Origin: Amoebidium appalachense
Lineage: Eukaryota; Ichthyosporea
DNA: 64,000 bases
NCBI GenBank assembly: GCA_963693365.1
Contig: CAVNZM010000010.1
Span: 3,348,001 to 3,412,000, forward strand
Direction: 5' to 3'
The notes beneath the pieces are model-generated. The model saw only the letters and a program-made list of their open reading frames with translations, ran no database searches and had not been told where the DNA came from. Below, in pieces: positions 12,982-31,457 of the stretch. Both the position numbers and the translations under genes were made by a program. Within the stretch, counting starts at the first letter, position 1, and each line of letters begins with the position of its first letter.

Positions 12982-13620
12982 ACACACACAAACACCCCTC
13001 AATCGATCAGCCTAATTGCATATCTGCCTCCCCCTTAATCCACCACTACATACCTTCACCTCACATCCGACTCTCATCCCGCCACCCCTAGCCGAATGAT
13101 TTAGTAAAACACCAACTGCATACAAGCCTACAGTTTAGTGACTGGGCGCAAATGCACACATGATGTCGATTCAACATGCAAAGGCATTCTCACTACTGTA
13201 ACATGCACACTTCGTACAGAAACTTAACTTTCCTGTTTTTCTCTCAACAGGAGATTGGCTCGTTCCCGAATGTTACCCGATGGGCTGAAAGCATTGCGTA
13301 TGTAACCCCCTCACCCCCCCCCCTCCTCCCCCTCCCCCCTCCCCTCCTCCTCCTTTCCCCCCCCCCCCCCCCCCCCCCCTTTTCCCTCTCTCTCGGTCAT
13401 TTGGCACCGCATCCGACCATTGCCACATACATGCATTTGGGGGGGGGGGGGGGGTTGTTTCATTGTTGCTTAAACTTCCCATTTTGCGTGTTGTGTTCAC
13501 CTGGTTGCCTTTTGGTGGTAGTGGTGTTTGTTTGTGATCGCACGTGTGTGTGGTGGCTGTGATGGACTGGTGGTGGTGGTTTGTGTGTGTGTGTTTTGTG
13601 AAAGTGAAAGGTGTGTGTGT

Positions 13621-13651
<31 letters not shown>

Positions 13652-13772
13652 AGAGAGAGAGAATTGTTACAGGTATCTACATCTGGGGCGCTGCTAACAT
13701 CCCGCCTCCTAATTCAGGTCTCGGCCAGCTGTGGTTAAGGGTATGGAGGTAACCCCATTCCCCAGCAAGTGA
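7091..13772 (+). CDS. Glutathione S-transferase, YghU-like, paralogue 1 (nine exons)
   Basis: Predicted 224-residue cytosolic GST of the bacterial YghU/YfcG type (glutathione-dependent disulfide reductase or transferase activity). Exons: 7091-7184, 7899-7972, 8633-8711, 9741-9854, 11075-11115, 11538-11606, 12435-12536, 13251-13297, 13718-13772; all introns are GT-AG and phases agree. Residues 1-31 give the first beta-alpha unit (IQLYSLRTPNGQKVAIMLE). Exon 3 has NNKIPAITDPHG, holding the cis-Pro loop of the thioredoxin fold. The exon 3/4 junction gives FETGAILQYLAEKTGKFG, the glutathione-binding Glu-Thr and helix 3. Exon 7 gives GDEYTIADMAIYPW, the N-capping box of the GST C-domain, and exon 9 ends SRPAVVKGMEVTPFPSK. 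Introns are packed with C tracts, AC/GT and CT repeats. Nearly identical in plan to the gene at 19302. The family is clear; the substrate is unknown. Confidence 0.9.
9908..10226. mobile_element. MITE-like inverted-repeat element in GST1 intron 4
   Basis: Sequence 9910-9930 and 10204-10224 are inverted copies with one mismatch in 21 (starting CAAGGAATAGTC). Inside them is a second inverted pair (GGCAAACACATTTTTGA near 9967 and TCAAATGTGTTTGCC near 10086). The 320 bp unit has no coding frame and is absent from the matching intron of GST gene 2, as expected for a small non-autonomous DNA transposon inserted after the gene duplication. Confidence 0.6.
10441..10514 (+). repeat. Tandem duplication, 37 bp x 2, in GST1 intron 4
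   Basis: The unit starting TTCGTGTATCTACGCTG occurs twice in perfect tandem (10441-10477, 10478-10514). GST gene 2 has one diverged copy at about 23050-23090, so the duplication is specific to gene 1. Confidence 0.8.
12349..12373 (+). pseudogene. Duplicated 5' fragment of GST1 exon 7 (pseudo-exon)
   Basis: Just upstream of the true exon 7 (12435), ACAG is followed by 25 nt encoding LQGKEYVV plus one base, then GTGGGT. This is a copy of the start of exon 7 with its acceptor, ended by a donor-like GT. It matches exon 7 of gene 2 at its first codon (CTT) better than its own gene's CTC. If included as a 25-nt microexon it would shift the frame, so it is probably a relic or decoy. Confidence 0.65.
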
Positions 13773-14340
13773 GAGCTCGTGTCCCGGTTTCCCGACCCCG
13801 TTTTGAAAATACAACTGTGTGTGTGTGTATACACACACGATACATAAGTATATACTACACTATACCGTAGGTGGATAGTTGCATCGAACGATCCTGACTG
13901 TTTTAGGCCCGGGCTTGCGATTTGCAAGGGTTTTCTTGTGGTATACCATATGAACAAATATCAGTGAAGATAGGTCTGCAATGTACAAAAGTTCTATGAA
14001 ACAATAAAAAAAAAGTGAATTATGAATATGGTATACAGTACGGTGATCACACGATCAGCCTTCGAGGTGGGCCACTTGGTGGGCCACCTTAGCATGAGTG
14101 TAAACATAACGGGGACGTGCAGGACGTCGTGCACGGGTACTTCACGAAGGGAACGTCCAACGGGGACCGTGACATTCACACACGTACGTTTTATCTTTGA
14201 TTGAATGTACAATGTAAACATCATACAAGACTATTAGAACGGGGAACCACGGACATAAAGGAATGCTTGATAAACATTGATACTGTTTATGATTGGCTAG
14301 TAGCCAAATTGGTATGCAAGCAATGTGATAGACTGTCTTC
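13441..14340 (+). repeat. Source copy of duplicated GST1 3' segment
   Basis: The last part of intron 8, exon 9 and about 570 bp of 3' flank. This whole stretch recurs, interrupted, at 15943-16242 and 17310-18000, with indels of a few bases. After 14340 the two copies diverge abruptly. Confidence 0.8.
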
Positions 14341-15942
14341 CGGATCCAGTCACAGTGTCTGGCCAGTGGCCCCTAATAGCCCCCTATTTTATAGGCAGCC
14401 AATCAAGATCGACATTCCTATAATAAGGGGGAGATGGCCATTTCGGAAAGGATAAAAGAAGAAGGGGGAGAACTGAGATAGAAGACCGGATAAGTGCACA
14501 GGGGGTGGGCGTGGGGGGGGGGGGGGGGGGGGGGGGGGAAGGCGAGAGAGAAGAACAGATGAAAAGAATTCGAAGTGCGAGTGGTGTAATTGTTAGAAGG
14601 GTGAGGAGGCCCGCCGGTGGGAGAGGGAAGAAGAGAGGCGAGGGGGGGGGGGGGGGGGGGGGGGGGACTATCGCTTGCCGTGTGGGGGCTCACACGGCGT
14701 GGTACAGGACACACGAATCGGGAATAAAGACAAGGCGTACATTTAGTATGCGAGGCCAGGGCCGTCCCATAGGCAGTAGAGGAAGCGGGTCCAGGGAGCA
14801 GATTTTGTGGGCAGCAGCAGGCACGCGGGTGCACGTATGGGAAGGCGGAGGACCAACGCGTCCATAATGTTTCTTTGTGAAGTCAGTGAAATGAGATGTA
14901 AAGTGCAAGGAGAAGCGAATGGATACCTAGGCTTGGCAATCTTACGCGTATCGCTATATAGTTGAGATGATGCAGGGTAAACTGGAAACTACACTGTACA
15001 GTGCAAAGCAGGGTGGGTGGGCGAGAGAGTGGGAGCGGGCGGTATGGGATGTGGGTGCGCGGGCAGTGTGCGACAAGAATGGATATCTAACAAGGATAAT
15101 GACTGCACAGAGCGGGAAATAAGGGAGAGAGAAAGGAAGCGATAATACTGAATGAGTATCAAGGATAATAAATGCCAAGAGCGGGGTGGAAAAGGAAGAC
15201 GAGGCCGGCGGGGAATGTACAAGGAGCACGAAGCAATTAGATGATTGGAAGGTATTTGCATCCGGAATTTGCATTGCATATTTCCTTGGGTTCAAAGCAG
15301 GGTTGGGCTGGGTTGGCCAGCTTAACCGTATTGTCTTTTGGCCAATCGTAACGGACAGTTTCGTCATCGTCGGGGGTTCTTGGGGATCTGCAAGCCCAGC
15401 TAAAAACGCCTCTCCAGCCACAAAACTCAAAATACGCGTTTTTACAAATTAAGTATCGCAAACTTACAAGCCCTGGACGCTTGTCGGGGTTCGATATTGC
15501 TCATGAGAAGCGCTGTAGATATGTTCTTGAACAGAAATATTGAAAAAATTAAGTACAGTTAGATCTTAGGAGGCCTTAAAGCGTTTATAATGCTATACAT
15601 CTGATACGAAAGCTGTTACGACGGCACCCTAACCTTACTCGTATCGGGGTCTTTCGTTAATCGTAATTACGACGATCTTTTTCGGAGTCCCCCCCTGGTT
15701 CAAAGTAATGCAAAGGTATAAAAAGAAATTTTCAAAGGTAGTGTAAGAAAACGCGTGCCTATATGTAGGTTACTCCCCTCCTCCTCCTTCCCCCCCCCCC
15801 CCCCCCCCCCCCCCAAAACCCCCGTCTCTCTAGATTATACTGGATAGAGATCTATGGATAGGAGAGGTATGGTCAAGGGGGGGAGGGGCCGGGGGGGGGG
15901 GGGGGGGGTTGTTTCATTCTTGGGGGGGGGGGGGGGGGGGGA
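14341..15942. other. Spacer between the two copies of the GST1 3' segment
   Basis: G-rich patches at about 14513-14538 and 14641-14666 and C/G runs near 15790-15940 lie in otherwise ordinary sequence. No gene, RNA or transposon ends seen. Short inverted words around CGTAATTACG (near 15661-15675) were noted without interpretation. Confidence 0.4.
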
Positions 15943-16128
15943 GGGTTGTTTCATTGTTGCTTTTAAACTTCCCAATTATGCGTGTTGTGTTCACCTGGTT
16001 GCCTTTTGGTGGTAGTGGTGTTTGTTTGTGATCGCACGTGTGTGTGGTGGTGCACTGGTGGACTGGTGGTGGTGGTTTGTGTACATGTGTGTTTTTGTCT
16101 GTGTTTTGTGAAAGTGAAAGAGAGAAGT

Positions 16129-16176
<48 letters not shown>

Positions 16177-16221
16177 ATCTACATCTGGGGCGCTGCTGTA
16201 ACATCCCACCTCCTAATTCAG

Positions 16222-17345
16222 GTCTCGGCCAGCTGTGGTTAAGGGCCTGTTTGGTAGCGCGCTAAATACGGTTTTTTATCGCATTCGTATTTAGGGCCTA
16301 AATACGTATACGATCCCGTGGCATGCCAAACACGCCGCGGGCTTTTATTTTTTGTAAATACGATAGGGATCGCTTTTATATCGTATCACGGCCATCTAGA
16401 AACACCTAAATGGCCGTGTATCGTATTTACGAAAATCACCTCCGGAGGTGATTTACGATATAGGAAATTAGCCAATCAGAGCATTTCGCATCATTTATTG
16501 GCTATCAGCTAGCCAATGGTACAGCGAAAGCCGCGGAGGGCACATTTTTACTACAGTACGCATGCCGGCGCATGCACGTGAACAATTCACTGTTAAAAAG
16601 AAGGTCGGTGTCATACACGTCATTTTGTGTACATGCTCAGTTAAAATTGGCACATGAATTTGGGCTGCACAGGTAAGACAGAGGACGAGGAACCCTACAC
16701 GGTGCATGATCACAAGCTCAGACTGTATATATATATATATATGCCATAATAATCATTGAAACAATACTGGACTCCGATATATGCATTAATAAAAACAATC
16801 AAATGTACATGTACAAACAACTCGGTGACATGCAGGCACCACGAGTACTGCATAGACGTGACAAATTTTAACACTCACTATGTGTTCAGATATGTGGGGA
16901 ATGCCAGGGACGAACGTTGGTGATGTAAAACGAGGTCTCTAGCAAGGCTAGCCACCGCAATTACTGGCAGTATCCCTTCAATAACAGACATTCTAACCTA
17001 TTGTTAAACAGAGCAAGGCTCACTGTCGGTGACTCGTTTTTGCCGTTCGCTGTAACACTGATCTACAGCTGCACCAGCCTATATGCATGGAATACCGAAG
17101 GATGATCAATGGGTGCGAATAGGGTCAATCAGATCTCGTGAACATGTATCAATCGACATTTTATGTGACCAGTCACGCCTGACAGCGTTTGGAAGGCACC
17201 AACTTGTAAATACGCATACCACGATAAATTTTGTAAATACGGTAGATCGTATTTAGGGCCTAAATACGAATACGATTATTGGGGTGCTGCCAAACAGGCC
17301 CTACCCTTAGGGTATGGAGGTAACCCCATTCCCCAGCAAGCCTTG
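16222..17345 (+). pseudogene. GST exon 9 relic interrupted by a transposon
   Basis: GTCTCGGCCAGCTGTGG at 16222, preceded by the same AATTCAG acceptor as exon 9, starts a copy of the terminal exon (SRPAVVK). It breaks at 16242, and the remainder (GMEVTPFPSK equivalent) resumes at about 17311. No exon 1-8 equivalents sit beside it, so it is a non-functional fragment. Confidence 0.75.
16243..17301. mobile_element. Non-autonomous DNA transposon, Harbinger/Tourist-like ends
   Basis: Terminal inverted repeats GGGCCTGTTTGGTAGC (16243) and GCTGCCAAACAGGCCC (17286-17301) differ by one base. TTA lies just outside both ends (16239-16241, 17307-17309), fitting the TTA target of PIF/Harbinger elements, although one to five extra bases lie between the TTA and the repeats. 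Subterminal near-palindromes with arms CGTATTTAGG and CCTAAATACG occur near both ends (about 16288 and 17249). There is no transposase frame, so it would depend on an enzyme encoded elsewhere. It sits inside the exon 9 relic. Confidence 0.7.
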
Positions 17346-18000
17346 AGAGCTCGTGTCCCGGTTTCCCGACCCCGTCTTAAAAATACAATTGTGTGTGTGT
17401 GTATCATGGCACACACGATACATAAGTATTCTTTGGGTGCCCTTAACGTATGTACATGTATACTACACTATACCGTAGGTGGATAGTTCAGATCAAGTTC
17501 TGATTGTGAATTTGCATGAAAATTTGTTCATGCTTGTCCATCGAACGATCCTGATTGTTTTAGGCGGGCTTGCATTTGCAAGGGTTTTCTTGTGGTATAC
17601 CATATGAACATATATCAGTGAAGATACGTCTGCAATGTACAAAAGTTTTATGAAACAATAAAAAAAAGTGAAGTATGAATATGGTATACAGTACGGTGAT
17701 CGCACGATCAGCCTTCGAGGTGGGCCATTTGGTGGGCCACCTTAGCATGAGTGTAAACATAACGGGGACGTGCAGGACGTCGTGCACGGGTACGGGAACG
17801 TCCAACGGGGACCGTGACATTCACACACGTATGTTTTATCTTTGATTGAATGTATAATGTAAACAGTAAACACCATACAAGGCTATTAGTACGGGGAACC
17901 ACGGACATAAAGGAATGCTTGATAAACATTGATACTGTTTATGAATGGCTAGTAGCCAAATTGGTATGCAAGCAATGTGATAGACAGTTTTCCAGTGTCT

Positions 18001-19070
18001 GGCCCCTCGATCGTCTCATCCCAAACCTGCGAGAAAACTCCTCGGGGGAGACAAGGGTTCAACGGATGGTCTTCGCGACGGACCCTGGTCCGCTGCGACA
18101 TGTGGCCTTTCCTGCTGACACTGCTATGGCTAGGTAGCCATGGACACACGTGCACACGCGTCATGCCACATACTAATATTAGGCTGCAGCTGCCCGCAGT
18201 GACCGTGACCAGCTGGTGGCATGATCAGCCTGTATGATACATGTTGAGCTGGCATGATACTCCACATGCGGCCCGGGCGTATGTCACGTTTGTACAGTAG
18301 GAGTGTGCCAGGCTGCATGCTGCGCTATGAAGACCAATGCGGCAGCCGCGTGACCCCTATCCATGCAGGTCTATCCGTTCTCATGATACACGACCGCTGC
18401 CGCCGCTGTTACACCTGTTAACCATCCGCTCACGCGCACGCAGACAAGTGCATACATTTTTCGATCACGTATATAACAGGCCTGGCACGTTCTGACTGTG
18501 CCCTCTAGCCTATCACGGTACGAATAAATCAACGTCTATTTTTCAGGGGTAGGAGAGTCACGTGATCAGCCGCTCTCCGGATCGTCCGCAGGCCCTTGAA
18601 AAATAAGAGCTACCTCAGAAGGTAGCAGATAATAGGCACATTGTATGCGTGGACACACTACATGGGACATAACGTCCACGGCCCACACATATGTCACCGA
18701 CGTACGACGTGGGCCCTGCATGATGTACGCGTGAGATAGATACCTAGGCTAAAAATAAAAATTAGCCAGGTGATGCGCATGGGCACACAAGTGTATGTAC
18801 ATGAACAACTTCGTAACGGTATTGTAGCAAAGGCAGGCGTGCCCTCGCCAAGGAGGCACCGAAACCAAAAAATTCTAGATTTTTTCCTGACTCTTCAGAG
18901 TCTTCAGCGAGCGGCCGCCGGCCGGCTCACATATGACAGAAAAAAAATTCCCTTGTTGCCAAGTTGGTGAAAGAGCACGACGACTCACCGTGCGTTCACG
19001 TTGAGCCTGGACTGTTAGCACGCGATGATAGTCGACGAATAGGAAGAGCCCTTTCCTTGTGACAACAATC
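18001..19070. other. Upstream region of GST gene 2, unassigned
   Basis: Balanced composition with few simple repeats. Contains CACGTG-type words (near 18560) and CACG/CATG-rich patches; no gene recognised. The last part (about 18990-19070) begins to resemble the region upstream of GST gene 1. Confidence 0.4.
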
Positions 19071-19074
19071 GTCC

Positions 19075-19108
19075 CTATTGGTGATTGAAAATTGCACATG
19101 GTATATAA
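19075..19108 (+). promoter_or_regulatory. Core promoter of GST gene 2: inverted CCAAT and TATA box
   Basis: CCTATTGGTG at about 19074-19083 and TATATAA at 19102-19108, roughly 195 bp before the ATG at 19302. Layout and flanking words match the promoter of GST gene 1. Confidence 0.6.
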
Positions 19109-19301
19109 TGGCAACGCGCCTGCTTATGCAGAGTTCATTTATCATGCGCTTGTCACAAAAGAGAAAATCTGGTTTCTTTTTTTGATAAACCAGGTCTGAC
19201 TTCGACTTCGGAAACAACCTTTAAAAGAATTGACTTGGTGGGGGCACAACGCTCAAGGACATCAAAAAATTATTTATTTGAAGCAATTTTTTTCTTGAAA
19301 A

Positions 19302-25949
<6,648 letters not shown>

Positions 25950-25984
25950 AGTCGACGTCTGACTGTCGAAATAAAGACTTTCTT

Positions 25985-26208
25985 GCATATACACCGAATA
26001 TTGTTCCCATTTTTTCAGCCTTTTTTGCTCGGCCTGTGCACGGCCAGGACACCTTGCACGCTCCAGTTGAGGAATCCACTCTTCGTACACACAGATGCAT
26101 ATACACCGAATATTGTTCCCATTTTCTCAGCCTTTTTTGCTCGGCCTGTGCACGGCCAGGACACCGTGCACTCTCCAGTTGAGGAATCCACTCTTCGTAC
26201 ACACAGAA
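25985..26208 (+). repeat. 112-bp tandem duplication after GST gene 2
   Basis: Units 25985-26096 and 26097-26208 start GCATATACACCGAATATTG and differ at only a few positions. They begin 36 bp after the stop codon and are probably in the 3' UTR or just beyond it. No coding potential seen. Confidence 0.9.
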
Positions 26209-26252
26209 GCAGTTAAGGAAAAAGCATGAGAACACACGTGCACACAAAGCAA

Positions 26253-26313
<61 letters not shown>

Positions 26314-26769
26314 GACACACGATAAAACACTGCAGCATGCACGCGCGCCTAGATCTAAATACGGTCATTAATAAACAAACACACAGTCGCACACGAATTC
26401 GGTGCACCGTGGCACAAGTAATCAGCAACAGCTGAAAATAATAACAAATAATAATAATATTTTGAATGAGCACATTCCCTCATACATACAAATGCACATA
26501 GGACTGGGTAGCTGTACCGCGGTCTAGGTAGACGATACGTGAAGTTGTGTAGCTAGAAAAACCATTTCTGGAGGAAACAGAAACTGTTGGCCGCACGTGC
26601 ATGCACAAACAGCTTACATTATGATCAAAAATTAGTCGACGCGCCGTGGTTGACATACCAATATGTGCAATGCTGCTGATATCATAAAGTTATGTTTGTG
26701 AAATTGCGGTGAATACCACGAATAAGCTGTGACAGTCTGTGTTTTGAACCTATAAGCAGATGGGGGGTG

Positions 26770-26820
<51 letters not shown>

Positions 26821-26880
26821 GAAAAGGAGAGGAAATCCACCCCCCGCCAACCACTGTTTGGAAGGGGCAAAAAAAAAAAA

Positions 26881-26913
<33 letters not shown>

Positions 26914-27057
26914 CGGGTTACACACAAAAAAGAAAGAAAGAAAAGAAACGGACAAAAAAAAAAAAAAAAAAAAAAAGGAATACACAGCCAGAAAGGGATC
27001 CAAAAAAAAAAATAAAAAAAAATAGGAAAACACATCCCCGCCAACCAACCACACAAT
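26209..27057. other. Intergenic with AC/GT arrays and A/G homopolymers
   Basis: (AC)n at about 26252-26308, (GT)n at about 26772-26818, then A11, a G run (26881-26913) and A-rich tracts to 27027. No gene seen; it separates the convergent ends of GST gene 2 and the 27058-30553 gene. Confidence 0.6.
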
Positions 27058-27588
27058 TTACGAATCATCCTCATCCCCCGAACCGTCAGAGCCGGCCGAA
27101 TAGGGAATGCCTTTCGAACCGTTCGAACCAGCCTCCAACCCCTTCAACTTCTCCACAAACGCAAAGAGCGCAAAACATTCCTCCAACCAACCTTGCAACA
27201 CCTTCCCATCCCTATTTTCCGCCAAATCAATCTGCTCATCCGAACACTTCAAAATCTCGCCCCAAAGAGCCTGCTTGCGTGCGGACATTTCTTTCAAATC
27301 CGATGAGTTCAATTCCATTATCGTTGTGTTTGCGATGCGTCTGAGTTGACGGGTGGACACGATCGTGTAGCGTGCGGTAGTCTTTGTCTCTGACACTCAT
27401 CTTGGCCCGGTAGAGGTATTTGGAGAAGAGCGTCTTTTGAACTGCGCGTTTGCGGGGCCTGGTTATAGTAGTGTGTACGTGTGTGTGGGTGGGTGTGTGG
27501 ATGTTGGGGGGGGGGAGGGGGATAGGGGTTGGCGGGAGGGGGGGTTGGGTGGGGGAAGACGCGCACACACGTGTGCGTGCGTGCGTGC

Positions 27589-27640
<52 letters not shown>

Positions 27641-27920
27641 ATATGTGTGTGTGTGTGTGTGTGTTTGTTTGCGCGCGCGCGCGTGTGTGTGTGTGTGTGT
27701 GTGTGTTGGGGGCAGGGTGGGACGGGGGAAGATGGGTGCTGGGGGAGGGAGGGGGGGGGGGGGGGGGGGAGAGGAATTTAGCATGCAAAAGACGGTTCGG
27801 AGACGTGCAACTCCATAAAAATGCCAAAAAACGGTGCAAGACAGTGTGGCATGCAAATGCAAAAATGTAAGCAGAATATGGAGCGCTTAGTATGAAACAT
27901 AGGTGGAGCCCATGATCAGG

Positions 27921-27955
<35 letters not shown>

Positions 27956-27982
27956 CGTGCGTGTGTGTGTGCACGTGTGTCT

Positions 27983-28044
<62 letters not shown>

Positions 28045-28869
28045 TGTGCGTGTACGTACGATTGCGTGGGCGGATGTGTTGTGTGTCTTGTGAGTTTGTG
28101 TCTAGGTGCACACCAAGGCGTTACTTAGGAGGGCTATTCAGAATACTCAAGGTCGCAGTAGACTAGAGAGGGTTATGTCAAGGAATGAATCAGAAAAGCG
28201 CAATGGGGAGATTACAGATCAAAGTCTAGAAAGCAGGCATATGTAGCACGTGCAGTAACTATATCGTTACTTTATTTATTGATTATATCATTGCTTTATT
28301 TGATAACTATATTGTTACTTTATTTAGTAACTTTATCGTTTCTTTCTATGTATCCATTTATTTAGGATTTAGGGGATATATCTCTTGGGTATGCTAGAGC
28401 TAAACCTCTGTGCGTACAGGCCTTTAGCGATTATGTCGTAGAAAAAAGGGATAAAAGCCATTATTCCAAAGGCCCCCCCCGGGTATCACATATCATTGGC
28501 AAAAAAAAAGGGAAAAAAGTTATGTTATAGTGCGTGTGCCATTCAAACATGTTGATATACACGTGTGAGAATCGTTCAAGCCCAGGGTATCTACACACTG
28601 TGTGCGCATGTTTACCTCATGAGATAATGTGTTCCGCCATTGTCCCTGTATACATCCTTCAGATACTTTGCGTGCACTTTGTTGGCGTGTGTACAAGCAC
28701 ATGGTATACACTCAAACATATCTGTTTCCGCTTTGTGTGTATGCGAGAAGGCATGCACGCGGCCTTTTCATTACGCAGCGCATCTTATCTCCCCTCCATT
28801 CTTCTTTGGGGGGGGGGGGGGGGGGGAGTACGCATCTGAATATTTTCTTCTTCTTCTTCTTCTTTTGGG

Positions 28870-28967
<98 letters not shown>

Positions 28968-29754
28968 ATAAACACTGCACGCGCGAGTATTAATTGCACC
29001 GTGCACTTACCCATCTTGAATGGTGTCTTCCAAGAAATTCACCGCGGCAAATGCTCTCTCGCTAACCATGACTCGAGGAATCAGACATAACCCATTCCAG
29101 CGTTGGTATCATCGCGAAGATGTCCAACTCTTTCAACATCAACACCTGCACGGAAATTTCACGGGTGTTAAGGGGAACTCGGAAGAGCGAAAAAAAAAAA
29201 GAGGGGGGGGGGGGGGGGGGGACGGAAAACAAAAAAGAAAAGGAAAGAAAAGGGGGGGGAAATGTGGTAGAAGCAGGTCATAAATCATTATTTGTATTTA
29301 TTATGATGGTGATCCTGAGTGACCAATATTGTTCTAATACAAGTTGTTCTAGGCGAGTCAAATCATAATATGACCTGCTTCTACAACATTGGTTTATGAT
29401 GCAAATCTGTGTGACCAATCTCACCAAAGTAGCCAACATGGATGCCAATTGTTGCAAAAATGAGCCATAAATCAGCCACCGCAAGGCAGAGCTTATCCAC
29501 ATTTAATTAGTAACGTAACTGCGCCACTTTTCAGTACACCATAGGGTGACCATAACACAAAACACTTAGTTTTTTTCATGCACCTCCAAGATGCTAAACG
29601 AGAGAGCCGGCAGAACTTGGCAAGAAACAAATAGAATCCATAAAAATAAATATCATGAAATCATAAAAAAATATTAGTTTAGACTCGACAGTTTACGAGG
29701 ACCACAACGTGGGCCATCACAACGATGCTCACCTCGGGGGGGGGGGGGGGGGGG

Positions 29755-29811
<57 letters not shown>

Positions 29812-30553
29812 GGGGGGGGGAGGGAGGGAGGGAGATTGCAGGTACAGTACAAACAACATCGAGCGACTTTGAAGAGAAAACAACACTCAACAGGCGAAAA
29901 TTACAATGCTGAAGTGAATACACGTAGACTACACGGTACACATTGTGTATGGTTTCGGGAAAAACGAAAAAAAAAAAGGGAAAAAAAGCACAAAGAGAGA
30001 GAGAGAGAGAGAGCGAAAAGAAGAAAGAAAAAAAAAACAAAAAAAACACACACAGAAGTTGCGTTGCTAACTGAGAGCCGCGTTGATGGGTTGATAGGTG
30101 CACAACGGACAAGAGTTGAGTCATTCACACATGATGCTCACAAGAGCAAAAAAAAACAAAAAAAAACAGAATTATCATGCGCCTTACAAAACATAACACT
30201 CCGGCAGATGCCTACCTATAAAGTTGAGCAAGAGCATAAAACACACAGTGATGAATTCTTAAAAGGGTATCGCTCCAGGAAATTCAGGGGTGTTGAAAGA
30301 AATTTTTAGGAGATGGGGGTTTTACCTTGCGCCCCTTAGCATCACCTTCTAGAGTTAACAGCCTGGTAGCCTCGAGTAACGTCTCAAACCCATCCTTATC
30401 TATTCTTACTGTGGTTTTCTTCTTGCCATTTTCCCCTTTCTCCTGCTCCTCATTCTCGCTCATATCCTCCCACATTTCAGATTCTTTCGCGGATTTCTTG
30501 TTGTGGGATCGAAGGGGCGCTCTTCGGACGTTCCGCTTCTTCTTGGTGGGCAT
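27058..30553 (-). CDS. Unrecognised charged, probably nuclear protein (three exons, two frame breaks)
   Basis: Minus-strand model. Exon 1 30553-30326 (76 codons, [15 protein letters not shown] start, acidic middle, donor AAG|GTAAAA). Exon 2 29145-29011 (acceptor GTGCAG, donor GG|GTAAGT). Exon 3 about 27460-27058, ending in an acidic tail ([10 protein letters not shown]). Exon 2 first reads [20 protein letters not shown], then must slip one base to read [20 protein letters not shown]. In that second frame its phase fits exon 3 ([20 protein letters not shown]). Exon 3 needs another slip near 27375 to reach [17 protein letters not shown] and the C-terminus. Introns hold AC/GT arrays, TTG/T tracts and an inverted repeat. 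The slips may be sequence errors or decay. I recognise no family; KKKR and RNVRR clusters suggest nuclear location. Confidence 0.4.
27596..28045. repeat. (GT)n/(GC)n clusters in the 27-30 kb gene
   Basis: GT arrays at about 27596-27650, 27684-27706, 27920-27948 and 27990-28036, with GC patches. Alternating purine-pyrimidine tracts capable of Z-DNA. Within the second intron of the minus-strand gene model. Confidence 0.85.
29261..29390. repeat. 130-bp unit with 22-bp terminal inverted repeats
   Basis: 29261-29282 and 29369-29390 are inverted copies with one mismatch in 22 (core GTAGAAGCAGGTCATA). The unit lies in the first intron of the minus-strand gene, has no coding frame, and could be a small MITE or a strong hairpin in RNA. 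No clear target duplication. Confidence 0.55.
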
Positions 30554-31457
30554 CTTGGGAACTTTTGTGAAGGTCGCGATTGGCACAAGCGGCCATGGTT
30601 GTGTGTGTGGGTGTGGGTGTGGTTATTGGTTTGTATGCGTGCGTGCGCGTGTGCGTGTGTGTGTGTGTGTGCGGGGGGGGTTGTAGATGGGTGTGTGTGC
30701 GTGTGTGTTTCAGCGCAGACGTGTGTGCTGTCTGTATATACATATGTTTTTGTATTACTTGTGTGCCTCCCCGTTGCCCCTCTCTGTTGAAAAAATAACT
30801 TCTGGATCTTGGAATCGGTCGCCTGTAATTTTTTTTTTTTCCTTTTCAGGTCACGTTGGAACGCGGCCTCTCAAATTTCTCCGGAACTTCGTAGATTCCA
30901 ATGTCTCTTTATGTAGTCTCTAACACAGCATTTGTAGATTGTACTTGTCTAAATCAAAGTCTGTCATGACGTCACTCTTAGTAGACAGTCTAGATATTGC
31001 ATTGTGAGGGTTTTGGCGGGAAACCATCCGAGTGGTCACAGTGAGATTGGCTCTCTCAATTATTCTATATTTAGCTTCTTGTGTCCCGCGCATTATTATT
31101 TTTAGCTCAGACCAAAGGGGTAGTTGACCGTTGATCTCGACAGCTCGAGGTGTTCCGCGACGGTTTACGTTTGTTTTTGAAGTGACAGACGAACGTTCAC
31201 GGAGAGATGATAACCTCACAAAGAACATATCTATTTATTCCCACTGCATAATAATGGCCTGCCCACACACTTTGATTTGACTTTGAATGGTCCGGTTCGC
31301 TTTTTAATCAAGTTTCTCTTACCCTAAACTACACTCGTGTGCTTATGCACAGGACACGCAAACACGAACACGCACACTAAGGCTCGCACAAACACTTAGG
31401 ACACACACGCACACGTACACACACACACACACAACCGTACACGCACACTTGGGCCCC
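30554..31457. promoter_or_regulatory. Shared region between divergent genes
   Basis: About 900 bp separates the start codons of the minus-strand (30553) and plus-strand (31458) genes. It contains GT repeats near the minus-strand start (30600-30675), AC repeats before the plus-strand start (31400-31445), and non-repetitive sequence between. It must hold both promoters; no TATA box could be assigned. Confidence 0.4.

Larger units (their letters stand above)
15943..18000 (+). repeat. Second copy of GST1 3' segment, split by a transposon
   Basis: 15943-16242 matches 13441-13740 (intron 8 end and the start of exon 9). 17310-18000 matches 13740-14340 (rest of exon 9 and flank). The two halves are separated by the element at 16243-17301. 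A few copy-specific insertions occur, for example near 17403-17460. Confidence 0.8.

Noticed and set aside
13994-14224. Minus-strand frame also present in the second copy at 17560-17820
   Set aside because: Conserved only because the segment is duplicated; indels shift the frame between copies, so it is not under coding constraint.
29020-29190. Plus-strand frame starting [14 protein letters not shown]
   Set aside because: Antisense to exon 2 of the minus-strand gene, which has matching splice sites and phase; no partner exons on the plus strand.
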